NCBI GenBank assembly: GCA_001414345.1
Contig: LLCB01000005.1
Coordinates: 248,001 to 312,000, forward strand
Length of the DNA: 64,000 nt
Direction: 5' to 3'
From: Hymenoscyphus infarciens
Lineage: Eukaryota > Ascomycota > Leotiomycetes > Helotiales > Helotiaceae
A program made the position numbers and the translations under genes. The notes under the pieces were generated by a model. The model searched no databases and had not been told where the DNA came from. It saw only the letters and a list, made by a program, of their open reading frames with translations. Within the stretch, counting starts at the first letter, position 1. Each line of letters starts with the position of its first letter. Of the stretch, positions 33,180 to 46,137 are shown piece by piece.

Positions 33180-33692
33180 TGGGATTAGAGCTCCCTGTAG
33201 ATCAAATGTTCTCCCATGTAATATAAACTGTTACAATGATGAAAGTTGTAGTTTCGGGGGTCTCCTAGTACACTTGTAGATTCCAAAATGATGCCTTGAG
33301 TGTATAAACTTTCGAGTGAGCTTTCTCTTGTGATGCGATGCGCGCAGGGAGGTAGATATTTTGGGCTCGAATTGTAATACTGAACAGCAGTACATTTCCT
33401 TTATTCCAGGACGAAAGAGATGTATTCGCCAATTCCAATTCCCATAATTATTATATCCATGGACCCAAGCTGGTGCAATGGCGTGCCACTCCCTGCTCGC
33501 CCTCCAGACATTATTCGTAGAATCTGACAATCCGGGTTTGCTTGAGGGGTAGATGTAGCTTTCTGGGAGAGGAGTTATGTATTCGATTTCCGAGCCCTTG
33601 CGGCTTGCTTCGCACCGCAATTTACAATGGGGTGATTTGGATTGTTGTATTCGTACATTGGTATCGTTGGTATTTCACAGACTGCGGGCGGA
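33180..33692. other. Intergenic region between convergent DAK and COX16
   Basis: 3' flanks of two convergent genes. The minus-strand frame 33231-33620 has no recognisable content. Confidence 0.45.
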
Positions 33693-34095
33693 CTAAAGTA
33701 CACCATCGTGTTCGCCAGGTAGTCTCTTGACACGCTTCTGTTCCCAATCGTCCAAGTCTTTCGCTGCGAGTCGCTATTGGACTTTGTTAGCCTGGCTGCG
33801 GGTGCACGATGGGTAGCATGGTACCAACATAATATTCCTCCTTCATGTCCACCTTCCGACCTCCTTTCCCAATACCCAATGCCTCTTCCTTGGTAAGCCT
33901 CCGCACTCTTCTATCGTGTTTCTCGTATCGTACGGCTGTCGCAGGTGTGAGGAAGAAGGAACCAGCCACCATAGTTGCGATAAAGGGCAGTCCAAAGAGG
34001 AGGAATGGATGGCGAGCTAAATGCGCTCGATATTTGGCAGCAATCCCGTTTGTCTCTGCGGCAGAGCGAAACTTCTTTTTACCAAAGACGGCCAT
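33693..34095 (-). CDS. COX16: Cytochrome c oxidase assembly protein COX16
   Basis: Two exons, complement(33693..33773, 33829..34095), give 115 residues. The intron (33774..33828) has a GTTGGT donor and an AATAG acceptor, and rejoins EEYY to RLAAKDLDDWEQKRVKRLPG, the conserved COX16 tail. One inner-membrane helix spans about residues 30-50 (FLLFGLPFIATMVAGSFF), preceded by a short basic matrix segment. COX16 helps assemble the CuA site of Cox2 and join Cox1 and Cox2. The gene is divergent from the ATR kinase gene with about 520 bp between starts, and a MITE lies in that gap. Confidence 0.93.
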
Positions 34096-34249
34096 TGATG
34101 CTTTGATAATACTTGAGCAGCAATATGGTCTGGTCTGCTGTTTCCATATGGAGGCTCCCTGCTCATTACCTGCGCGCTAAATAGTTCACCCAGACTTCAC
34201 CCGACCACACTAAATAGTTCACACAGTTTTAACCCCATACAGTGCAATG

Positions 34250-34413
34250 AACATTAAAAGTGACAGTAAATAAATCAGATTCGTACCTGCCTATGGAGCC
34301 CTCTTTCTTCCAACTTTCTAGGGTAATTCATGTAGGCATTCTTGACATGAACGTTTTGGAGAAATCGAGTACCTAAATCCAACAGGTAAGTTATTTACTG
34401 CCGCTTTTAATGT
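34250..34413. mobile_element. MITE copy in the COX16-ATR divergent promoter region
   Basis: The left end, ACATTAAAAGTGACAGTAAA, and the right end, reverse-complemented, ACATTAAAAGCGGCAGTAAA, match at 18 of 20 positions and continue TAA. These are the inner parts of the termini of the 12820 element. About 164 bp lie between the outer limits of this match. The interior shares blocks with the 28145 copy. It is centred between the divergent starts at 34095 and 34616. Confidence 0.75.
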
Positions 34414-34615
34414 CCTAGAAGCCTGAAGCAACTTAGCGCCGGAATGTCAAAGGGCCGCGATGGCTTACGGCCCGGTGCTACTACTAGTCACCTGACACTT
34501 TCGACACGTTCTCTTCACGGGGTTTCGTGCACTTTTCGTCTTAGGTCGCGTCTCCCAGGCTCATCTCTCATCTACCACCTGGGCACATCTCGACGAGTCG
34601 AAGGATGGCGAGCAA

Positions 34616-37600
34616 ATGATGGCGCCTCTCTCGCGCAACACTGCAAATGGCCCAGAGCCAAATGGCCACGCGAATGGCCACGCGAATGGCCTCAACAGAG
34701 CCCCTTTGGGAGCCCTTGAGGCCCCTCCCTCCACCATGGCCGCCCAGTTAATCAGCAATCTGGCCAACCCTTCCAATGGCAACGCCACCAATAGACCTTC
34801 CACCTCGAGAGAACCCAAGCAAGATGAATTGAAGAGACTCATGATTGAGGTATCCGAGTTGGAAAACAGTGCCCATGAACTCACGAATCCCGATGTCAAG
34901 CTCGAGCACAAGCACAAGTTGATTTATGTTTTTGCTCGAGCAGTCCTTGAGAGACTCGATAATGACGACCCTTTTATGAACCTCCCCCAGCTCATGTCTC
35001 AGGCATCAGACGCTTTAGATATCTTCATTTCAACCATCTCGGAAGTTCCTTCGGTATTGGAATATACCTTAACCTCCGACACCCCCCTTCAAACTCGTGG
35101 TCCAGAACCATTATGGGTATGGCTATTTCCAAGGGTTCTGACCCTTTTCGGCCGACGAGGGTGTGATGCTTTGACAGAGAAGATCAAGGATTTCTTCCAC
35201 ATCTGTTTTCAGGTCGTATCGCGGTCACCTAAACTATGGAAGTTGAATTTTCTTTTCTTTTCATACTTGAGAGATTGCGCCTCTGGTAAGTAAAATATAC
35301 ACCTGACAGTGATTTTGTCTTACCAATTTTTAGCCATCTTGAGTCATCTCCCGAATTCAAGCATTCTCACCCAAGGGAGAATGGGGGAGATAGTCTTGCC
35401 ACATTCGTTCGACTATTCTACCTACTTGACCCAGGACCCATCCAAAGCTCACGTCGGACACATTTGTACATATACTCTCAGTGACCCAGTCCATGCCTTT
35501 TTACATGTCAATAATACTCTCATTATGCTTGTCGATATATCCGTCGAGTCGGCAACAACGTTCGATGCGACTCCCGCTTTCCAAGATTACCTAGCTTGGA
35601 TGCTAGATTCTTTTGTTGTCGCCCACAATATAGGAAAGAGGTGGGAATCCAGTCCAAGATTACGAGAATTTTGCGAGTCTTCCCACGAGATGAACTTGCA
35701 TGCGGTGCAGTCCTTACTTTCCTCACTAAAAACTTCTTTATCCGACTCTGTCATGCGAAAAGGCTTCCTCATTCTAACTAATTTCTGCGCTGAAATCTTG
35801 GAGACCCCGGACGATATTACTGGCGAGTCAATCCTCCTATGTCTGTGTCGTTGCCTGTTGAACTTGGCCCTGGCTTGTCGAGGGTATGATGCCATTCAAC
35901 GCGCGGTTTCAATACATCTGTTGCCCGCTGTCAGATTCTGTTTCGAGGACCCAGATACCCTATCAAAGCTCGGAAACGACTTTCAGGTATAGTTTTCGGC
36001 CCCTTCCCCTCCATTTATTCTTACTGACAGTCAAAAGAAAGCTGCTCTCAATTTGTCGCAGGTCTGCAAAGTAGATCTCAACAAGGTTCCACAGCTTGTA
36101 ACCTACAATAGTTACGACAGCGTAGAGTTGAACAAGGAGTTTAGTCACCTCGGAATTGAGAAGATTGCACCTCAAACGTCTCATGATGGGCCACCGTCAA
36201 AAAGACGAAAGGTACAGGAAGACAGTGAGACATATGGCGAAGTAGTCAGTGACCTCTACTCTATTCTTGGAGCTCAAACAGCCACCGACCTTGATGGACT
36301 CAGTCAAATTGCCGAGTAAGTTGATCTCGATCTCGATGTTCACGAGTACCAGTTAACAATTTTCAGGTCCTGCTTTGCCGTGCTCAACGTTGCCGATCAA
36401 TGCAAGGCGATCGAATATCTTTCTCGTATACCCTGTGCTGCATATGGTTCATTGGAAGTAAATCATAACCCCGATGGAACTATTCGAGACTCAAGATGTC
36501 CAGTCTGCGAGGGGTTTTCAGATGCAGAAGTGACAAACGTTTCGCGGGCCAGATGTCAAGCTATTAGTGCAGAAGCACTCGCAACATTTAGCGCTCTAGT
36601 CAAGTCGCCTGTATTTCTCGATTCACGACGGCCCCGGGTCATGGCCATGTTTGCCCTGCGACGCTTCACAGTACATTTTGACGACCCTGGATTTTTTGAT
36701 CTTGAAAAGTCTCCTCTAGGACAGTGGTGCCTGCAATCCTTACGCAGTTCTATTCGCGAACTTCGTGTCGCTTCCGGGTTGGTAGATTCCTAAAGATAAT
36801 TTTGAATGTGCTAACTCACTTCTAGTCGTGCTCTAGGAGGGTTCCTCCGTGACTTAGGGTCTGCAGAAGTCCTTACGCGCAAGAACAGATTCAATGTACT
36901 CCAGTTGCTACGTTCCTTTTCAGAGAACGAAAATATACATCTGCAGGAGACATGCGTGCTTGCATTAGGCCAGGTAGGAAGGTATGTTTACATTGGGAGT
37001 ATGCTGCAATGCCATCATACTCACAACATCTAGAATTTTCAACGACGAAGAGCTGAACATTGTTCTCCTGAGCCTTGTCGGATACCTTGGCCACAGCAAC
37101 CCCATCATCTCAGGTGTCGCATTCAATGAAGTAAGTTGATGTTAATGTTTATTCTTCCCATGGGCTTTCACTGACTCCATCTCTCAGATATTGAAACTAG
37201 CCAAAGCCAATAATGTCACTGTAGATCGCCTCTTCAGCCCCTGTTGGGGAACAATCGCCATTGAAGTCGTCAAAGACCTCCTTGTACGACCTCAAACCAC
37301 ACAATTAACGGCTGACCTCCTGGGCATCTCAGTTTCCGGATTTCTCATTCTCACACAAACATACACTCTACCTTGGCTGGTTTTACTGGGCAAGGCTGAT
37401 GTGATTAAGAAGATAGCAGATGCACGAGAACAAGATTCCAACGAAACTTGCATGGACACATCAAATATGGTCGCGATATTGCCAATTTTACTAATCCAGA
37501 GTGCTCCAGACATGGAACAAATGATTATGTCACGGCTCGTAATGGCTTCTGAGAAGTTCAGAAATGTCGACTTTACAGATTTGATCAGAGTTGAGCCTGG

Positions 37601-40600
37601 CTCGCAAGCTTTCCATCTCTTGAAGGCTGCAGGCGAAGCAGACCCAAACAAGAAGTCGAGAGTACGTGTGGCACAACGGGAATTTGTGGAACACTGCTAA
37701 CTGAACCTTAGATCCATTTCGCTCTGGGATTTTTGGCGAAACATGCGCACGACCCGAATGACGGTTCCCGCAAGAAGAAAAACACTGTTGGTATGTTTCT
37801 TGAACAACATCTGCTGGGACTAGTGGCGCGCCTTTCGGAAATCATAAATGACCCCCGAGATGAGCATCCAACTCAGGAAAAAGAGCGTTGTGTTAAAGCT
37901 TTTGAAGAATTGGTGAAGCTTGCAAAATCCCACACCAGAACCGCCCGGCCTCAGGTATGATTCAAAATCTCCACTTTCTCGAGAAGTTTAGGCTAACCTA
38001 AATTAGATATGTGCATGCCTCCAGTCAGCCCTAGACCACAATGCCCTTCAATCATCGGCTATATCTGCCTGGGGCGCAATTTTGATGAATCTTGACGACG
38101 AAGATGTAGAGCCAATGTTGGAAAGCACCTTTTCTACCGTCATCCAGCGTTGGGAGAGCTTCAATGAAGCCACGAAGAAACGGGCTGAGGATTTCCTCCA
38201 ATATCTGATTAAAAGCCGACCTCGCCTCATACGCAATACAATTGTCAATCTTCCATCCTTGGGCCATATACCGAAGCTATCCGAAATCGAAAGTCAGATC
38301 AACAAATGGCGACAGCCAACCGATGTTGGCAATGCTTTCCACATTTTCAGTCGAAGAATTGAACATGAGAATGCGGGCGTCGTGGTGCAAGCTTTGGTTG
38401 AATTGAAAGACTATCTTCAAGCTGAGCAATCATTTCTTCAAATGTCTGCAATCAGTGAGCAACCTGACGTTGTTGTGGCCACGCTTGTGCGGTCTGTACT
38501 AGACACTTGTGTCAAATTTAATGGCTCGCACAGCGATATTGCCAGACTCTCGGCTGAATGTATAGGTCTTATTGGCTGCTTGGACCCCAATAGAGTGGAG
38601 TCAGTGAGAGAGCAGAAAGATATGGTTGTGGTATCAAATTTCGAAGACCCGGCAGAAACGACCGACTTTGTGCTCTTTATGCTGGAAGAGGTTATTGTCA
38701 AGGCATTCCTTTCCGCCACGGACACTGTATGGCAAGGATTTTTGTCATATGTCATGCAAGAGCTTCTGTGGAAATGCGACTTCAAGGAAATTTTCGTAAA
38801 GGGCACGAGAAGTACGATCCACGAAGAACTGTATGAGAAGTGGTGCCGGCTTCCGATCAACGTCCAAGACACGCTGACTCCATTCTTGAACTCGAAGTAC
38901 TCTTTGCTAGAGGGGAAACTCGCAAATTACACGTATCCAATCTTTAATCCCGAGAAGACGCCATCTTCTAAGATATATCAGTCCTGGCTGAGGTCCTTTG
39001 TTTTGGATCTTCTACAAAAACAGTTCAACTCCCACGCCTCTATCATTTTTCCGGCCCTCTATCGAGCTATTAGGACTAAGGACATTTCGATAGCTAGTTT
39101 CCTGCTACCGTACGTGGCCTTACATGTTGTGGCACTCGGGTCTGATCAGCAACTGAGAGAGATTACTGAAGAGATCCTACGCATTTTGATGTATGACGTA
39201 GAAGTCGACTCGAAGATCCGAAAAGAAGATTTGAAAATGTGTCTTGAAGTATAGCATACCCTTATCCCCTGACATAAAAAACGTGCTAACGATTGATAGG
39301 CGGTGTTTCGGATTCTTGATTACTTCTCTCGTTGGGTTCAAGAGAAACAAGCGAAGCTAAGTCGTCGACACATCTCAGCAGACGCTCCCGCGAATCCTGA
39401 GATTCAACGAGTCGAACTCGTCCTATCCAAAGTGCCACCAGAAATTATTGCTCAGCGTGCTGTAGAGTGCAAATCATATTCTCGGGCCTTGTTTTATTGG
39501 GAACAACACATCCGCCACGTCCGCAAAGACCAAATAAATTACGAGTCGAAGCCTAGGATGCTGGAACGACTGCAAGATATATATACTCAAATCGACGAGC
39601 CTGATGGTATTGAAGGAATTTCTGCTCATCTTCATGTTTTGGATATCGAGCAGCAAATCCTAGGACATCGTAAAGCTGGACGCTGGACTGCTGCCCAGAG
39701 TTGGTATGAAATCAAACTTGCAGAGAAGCCTGATGATGTTGATGTGCAAGTTAACTTGCTCACTTGTTTGAAGGAATCTGGCCAGCATGGTAAGTAGCCC
39801 CGGAGTTTTTCGATTGGAAACGCTAAGCTTTTCATAGATGTGCTATTGAATTACATTGAAGGAATGCGGACCGAGACCGAAACCACATCCCGTCTTCTTC
39901 CGTTTGCGACGGAAGCTTCATGGGCGACAGGAAGATGGCCAGCTCTCAGAAAATATACATCCATGGCACCGACGGGAATGAGCGAAAACTTCAACGTCAG
40001 AGTCGGCCACTCACTCCTTGCATTACACGCAAAGGACGACCAACTTTTCCAAGAAACGATACAGGCCACCCGGAAACAAATAGCCAACTCCCTCTCCGTA
40101 GCGGCGACGGCTTCCATCAGCGATTGTCACGATAATATGCTTAAACTTCATGTTCTTACGGAACTTGAAATGATTGCTGGGGTCAATCGTGAGAACGAGG
40201 TTGATCGTCCTACCGTTCTAGCAAAATTGAACACACGTCTTGAAATGATAGGGGCTTATCTTAACGATAAGCAGTATCTACTTGGAATCAGACGCGCCGC
40301 AATGCAATTATCCAGGTCGGTACTCCAAACTCGGAAAAAATAACTCTGCTAATCTTTTGCAGTCCATGTTTTACTCAGGGAGATGTTGCGGAAGCTTGGC
40401 TTACAAGTGCACGACTGGCCAGAAAAGGAAATGCCATGCATCAGTCGTTCAATGCAGTTCTTCATGCATCTCAACTCAAGGATGAATCTGCCACTATTGA
40501 ACATGCTAGACTTTTGTGGAAAGAAGGCCATCATCGGAAAGCAATTCAAAATCTTCAAGGGGCTATCGAAAATAATGCTTTCATATCTCACAACAGAGAC

Positions 40601-42622
40601 GCAGACATGACCACGTATACTGGAGTGGACTCGGTAGACCAACAAAACTTCCTGACGGCCAGAGCACATCTTCTGCTTGCGAAATGGATGGATAGCGCTG
40701 GGCAAACAAATGCGGCAGCACTACGAACCCAATATCAACTTGCAGCAAAGACTCACTCAAATTGGGAAAAGGGTCATTATTACCTTGGCCGACATTACAA
40801 CAAGCTCCTTGAGGCCGAAAAGGCGCAAGCACCAGAGCTGCAGTCTGAAAAATGCCTCACTGGTGAGACTGCCAAGTTGGTTATTGAGAATTATCTTCGC
40901 TCTTTAAGCTACGGTACCAAATATATTTACCAAACGCTGCCGCGATTACTTACTCTCTGGCTTGAGCTTGGCACTCAGGTCAACCAACCAATTGACCCTC
41001 GTCATGGAAATTCGAGAGAGTTCACTACAGGTATCACCAACAGAAGAAAGGATCACCTGAACAACATTCATCTTCGTTTCAACAAGTATATCAGCAAAAT
41101 GCCTGCTTACATGTTCTATACCGCCCTTCCACAGATCGTCGCCAGAATCAATCACCCGAATCCTGATGTATTGAAGTATCTGACTTCAATCATATTCAAG
41201 GTCGTTTCTGCGCATCCGCAACAGGCCTTGTGGAGTTTACTTGCTGTGTGCTCATCCACTCAATTAGACCGTAAGACCAAAGGAGCAAACATTCTACAAA
41301 GCCTTCGTAGCGGTTCATCCAAAAAGTCCGACAATAGCTCCATTGATATCAAATCTTTGATCAAGAGTGGGGAGCGACTTGCCGACCAACTGCTACTGGC
41401 ATGTAATGCTGGTGATTTCCAAGGTAACCGGACTACTACCGCAAGTCTGAGCAAGGATCTGGGTTTCAATCAAAAGACATGTTTACCTAGTCCTATGGCC
41501 GTACCTGTTGAACGGGTTCTGACCGCAACGCTTCCAACTCTTACAGACAGTATTCGGTATCACAAGGCGTTTTCTCGGGAGATAGTCACCATGGATTCTT
41601 TCTCGGACGAAGTCCTCGTATTGAGTTCTCTTCAAAAGCCACGGAAACTTGTAGCAAGGGGCTCTGATGGAAAGGAGTACGGGCTGATGTGCAAACCTAA
41701 GGATGATCTCCGAAAGGATCAACGTCTTATGGAGTTCAACAGTATGATCAATCGAGCCCTGAAGCGGGACGCGGAAGCGAGTAGGAGACAATTATACATC
41801 AAGACATACGCCGTCACTCCACTCAACGAGGAGTGCGGCTTGATTGAGTGGGTGGAGGGTCTGAAGACACTCCGAGATATTCTCCTCGCACTTTATAAGG
41901 CTCAGGGTGTTGTGGTCAATTACAAAGAGATCGAGGCTTACTGCGACGAAGCTTGCAGGTCAGATGACAAGCTACCATTTTTCACCAAGAAGGTGTTGGG
42001 TCAGTTCCCGCCTGTCTTCCATAAATGGTTCGTGCAACAATTCCCGGAACCTTCAACTTGGTTTGCGGCCCGACTTCGATATACCCGATCATGTGCCGTC
42101 ATGTCTATGGTAGGAACGATGCTAGGACTAGGTGATCGTCATGGTGAGAATATCCTCTTCGAAGAGGGAAATGGCGGGACATTCCATGTTGATTTCAACT
42201 GTCTTTTTGAAAAGGGCCTTACCTTTCATAAACCTGAACGAGTACCCTTTCGACTTACGCATAACATGGTTGATGCGATGGGGATGTATGGTTACGAGGG
42301 GCCTTTCCGGAAATCTTCGGAATTGACCCTCAAGCTTTTAAGACAGCATCAGGAGACTTTGATGACGATTCTTGAGGCTTTTGTTTATGATCCTACGCTT
42401 GACCTTCTGAAGAAAGTCGAGAAGAAGAAAAAGGAGGGTGTTTATGTTGTACCACAGACTCCTCAGGGGGTCCTCGATAGTATCAGGAGGAAGGTTAAGG
42501 GGTTGCCACCCCATGAAAGTGTACCGCTGGGTGTGGAGGGGCAGGTGGAGGAACTTATCTCGCAGGCGACAAACCAGAAGTTTTTGGCGGGTATGTATAT
42601 TGGGTGGTGTTCGTTCTTTTGA
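34616..42622 (+). CDS. uvsB: ATR/Mec1-type checkpoint kinase (UVSB)
   Basis: Twelve exons: 34616..35285, 35334..35986, 36038..36315, 36367..36777, 36826..36981, 37034..37130, 37188..37661, 37712..37954, 38007..39248, 39300..39789, 39838..40315 and 40363..42622. They give 2483 residues and every phase closes. The protein is a PI3K-like Ser/Thr kinase that senses single-stranded DNA with its LCD1/ATRIP partner in the nucleus. In order: N-terminal HEAT-type helices, a UME domain near 1070-1190, a FAT domain roughly 1400-1950, then the kinase domain. That domain has GDRHGEN at about 2320-2326 (catalytic loop) and VDFNCLFEKG (DFG-equivalent). The FATC end is QKFLAGMYIGWCSFF. The start is the first ATG of an MMAPLS pair, just left of a Gly/His/Asn-rich segment. 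Confidence 0.95.
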
Positions 42623-43199
42623 GGGGGGTTGGAGTCATTCAGTTATGTGGCAATTGAAGGGATATAGCACGATTTGACCAGGTTTTGGAATCAACTTCAA
42701 GATTAACTGTAAGATCAATTGCAAAAGTTTTTAGCAATGTATAGATAGCTACATAATATAAGATGTTACTTTGCATCTATCTGATGGCTTTATCTGCCCG
42801 AGTACCGAGACACGGTGATGTTTATCATTTGCTATCAACCCCGGGCTGGATTACCACATCATTGTTTGTAATTAGTGGGAGTTCCTTCAACTGCAGCCAC
42901 CGCTGCTGACGATTCGCGGTCTATTATTATTCAATCTTCGGTATGAGTTCAGAAGAGCAAGAAGTTGTAATTTCACTTTGGTGTATATAGAGAGTGCCGC
43001 TCTTTCGAGAGTGCCGCAAGTTAGAAGGTCTTTCACCCTTTACGTGGGTAGCTGTTATCGTTTTTGCTTTTCTTTGAGGATATTCGAATTTCGTAGATTG
43101 TGGGAGGTCTAAGGACCAAGAACTGGTATGGTGAATTACTCAACCAATTATGTATAGTACTACTCTAGATTATCATGCAGTGAGTGGGTCCTGTAATTT
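42623..43199. other. 3' flank of the ATR gene
   Basis: Ordinary-composition intergenic DNA without a supported gene, grading into an AT-rich block. Confidence 0.45.
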
Positions 43200-44420
43200 C
43201 CAATATCATATGAAACATTTTTTGAGAGTCTTCTCTTCAGTGAACTAAATTACTTAAGACAAGTTTCAGGATTATGAAATTTGTATAGTATTACGATTTA
43301 TTTATAGTTCAAACACCTTATACTAAAGTCTTCATATTACTTATAGTAAATTTATACAGTTCTAACATCATAGAATAGTTTCTTAGTTTATTTACATAGG
43401 ATTTACTTGAAATAACTAAGTAAAGATCTTTTGAAAAGTGTGATTATTTAAGAGAGCTTAAGGCTAAGTCGTAGTTATATAGCGGGAACTAGTATATGAT
43501 TATATAATTATAATATTAGTGAATAAAAAAGTATACTAGAACTATAACTCTATACTAGTTAGCTTCGAAGATCTATCTATTTAGGATTTATTAAGTACAG
43601 TAAGTAAAGAGAGTATCTAATTATAATTAAGTAAAAAGTAGATTTATTCAAGATACCTAGCTAACTTACTATATAAGTTAGTTATACTAACTCTAAAACT
43701 AGGTGCTTATACTCTTAAATATATAATAAATTAACTACTAAGCCTAATCGAGTAATTTATATAGTCTCTATATTATCTAAGTTATTAAAAGTAATCTATA
43801 TATAGTTTTATAATTAATTTATTTATAATAATAAGCTTTTAGAGAGAGTCTTAGTAGGTCTTAGTAAGCTATCTTACTAGAAGAGTCTTTATTATACGCT
43901 ATCGGCGATAAACTAGCGCTAAAGAGCTTTATATATACTAATAATCTATATATAGCTACTTTTTAAAACTTATTACTTCTTAATAAAAACTAATTCTATT
44001 ATAACTATAGCTCTTTACTAATATATCTTTAATTATATCTAAGAACTTCTATTTTCTAACTATTAGTTATTAAATAATAAATTATTTATATTCTATCTTT
44101 AGAGTTACTACATTTTAGAGTTAGTATAACTAACTTATATAGCGACTTAGTAAGGAAACTTAAAAAAATAATTTAATTAGACTTTTAGTTAAATATATAT
44201 TTCTTAATAAATCCTCTACTTTTACTTACTTCACTTATGAAGGCATAGTATATATATCTCTAGAGCTAACTAGTAGGCGCGCGTAAGTAGGTATTAAGAA
44301 ACTCGACTACTTTCTTAGAGAGGCTAGTTATCTTACTATTACCTACTTAGACTTTATAGCAAGCTTATAGGCGACGGCGATAGCGACGGCAAAGACAGGG
44401 AGTGGTATTAATGAACCACG
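43200..44420. repeat. AT-rich, TpA-rich repeat block (RIP-like)
   Basis: About 1.2 kb of very AT-rich sequence crowded with TA dinucleotides and short CTAG/TTAG words, with no coding frame. It ends abruptly at a GC-richer segment (GGCGACGGCGATAGCGACGG near 44373). Composition and texture match the blocks at 3421 and 56330. Confidence 0.65.
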
Positions 44421-46137
44421 CGCGTAAGACTGTGTTCCTGGTAATGTCTAGAAGATGACTATTCCTATGACAGATATTCGTGAACATTCGCTAATTCGTA
44501 GAGATACGATACCTACGATTATATCCACGGATAGCACTTTGGCTACCAATATAAATAATGAATAGAGGCTCAAGATTAACAAGTACTTTTTGTTCTCGCT
44601 TTGGAATTCGTAGTACTATATAAGGCTTCTAAATGTACAATAAAAGCGCGGCCCTCTATCTATACACCAATCCTTTCTCCATATTCTCCTTCAAACTTCC
44701 TATCCTTACATCTGAAAGAACACTTACATAGTAATAGTGCTTGGGAGATGTTTATCTGGGTTTGATGCGTCATATGCCGTGAAAATATAAACAGAAAAGG
44801 TGCCCCGAAACCAGCGACCTAGTTCCTTTTATTCACGTTTTGTTACAAATGTTTGCGAATAGCCTATTCACTATGAAAGCGACATTACATCTTGCAGACC
44901 TACTCTTAGTAGGCAGGCCTCCCGATTGACATTGCAAGTGACAGTACATAGGCGACCCCACAAACACTAGAATTGAAGAAATCTTGACAAAGAAAAGTCA
45001 CAAAAGTAGGACAAAAATACAAATAGATGCGCAGTCAACTAATCAACTATTCTATGATTCTAGGAATTCTTTTCGATTGTTTGCGTCAAGATATTCCCGT
45101 TGGAAACCTTTGTAGAGGACGTCTGATTACTGCTATGCAATGTCCACTGGCAGGTAGGCGGGAGGTAGGCGTCACTTGCTCGCTGTATCTACCGCGGATA
45201 TCTCATCTGGACGGAAATAACAAAACTTGTCAATGCATGGTATAATGTAGTTGTGAACTCTTGCTTATTGGTTGACGTGACAGTGGATAAAGGGAAATCA
45301 AACCTCCGAAGTAATTTGATTGGTCGGTTCCACTTTTCGCGCAAACTTGCTAAGCGAGCCTGCCACTCTTCAAAATTTTGGCTAGTACCGATTGGGACAT
45401 AACTTGTGTCCTTCAAAAAGTGCATGTTCTCATACCCATTTTGAGATAGGAACCAGCCTTCCTACCAAGATTTTAAGTTGCCGACACTCTTTCAAGGGAC
45501 CCAGACTTTTCGCTTATCCTGTAAACTTTCCTCAAGTCGTCAATTTCCTGCGGAAAAACAACGCTGGGGAGGAGCGTGAAATTGGGGTTGCGTGTTCAAG
45601 ATTAGGCCGTGGTGTTTGCCTTGGGCTCAAGCGCTCCTTCCACGATCGCTTCCAGGGACCTTACCGGAAAGGGCAGTCTCGCTTAACGAACACTAAGCGG
45701 GCGCGTCGGCACGCACCAACGTCAACCTTGAAAAACGTTGCCTTGTGGTGTAAACAGATACAGCGACACATCCAACCTCCACCATCGACCCTTGACTCAA
45801 CGAAAGCTGTCATCAACTGGAGGCCATCAAATAGTGTGGGCATGAATGATTTGGAGGGGTAACACTTCTCGCTTGGCTTGTATTTCCTGACCTGGGTTGC
45901 GCGCCCCGCCACCCTTGGAAAATTCACGACCAGGGGATTGAGTGAAGCCAGAGAATTGGAGATTGGGTTTTGAGGTCTCATTATTGAACCTTGGGATTGG
46001 AGAACTACAGAAGTGAGTCTGGGAGCGTCGGATATCTTTGCACGGCTTATCAGCGACATCGCGCGCCAGACTGGGGTGGAGCGGTATCGCCAAACGGACT
46101 CACGCCCCTCACAAACCTCACCTCTATTTGAGCCTCA
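44421..46137. other. Intergenic region with possible MITE relic
   Basis: No supported gene. A degenerate inverted pair lies at 44930-45150 (listed separately). Several overlapping short frames around 45392-46093 occur on both strands and have no recognisable content. The right end is the promoter of the zinc-finger gene. Confidence 0.4.
44930..45150. mobile_element. Possible decayed MITE copy
   Basis: GACATTGCAAGTGACAGTAC (near 44938) resembles the family terminus GACATTAAAAGTGGCAGTAA. The right end (near 45129-45150), reverse-complemented, reads CAGTGGACATTGCATAGCAG. The spacing, about 220 bp, equals that of the 12820 copy. Similarity is limited to the ends. Confidence 0.35.

Noticed and set aside
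45661..46059. Overlapping frames on both strands upstream of the zinc-finger gene
   Set aside because: No family, no introns, no codon bias visible; treated as spacer.
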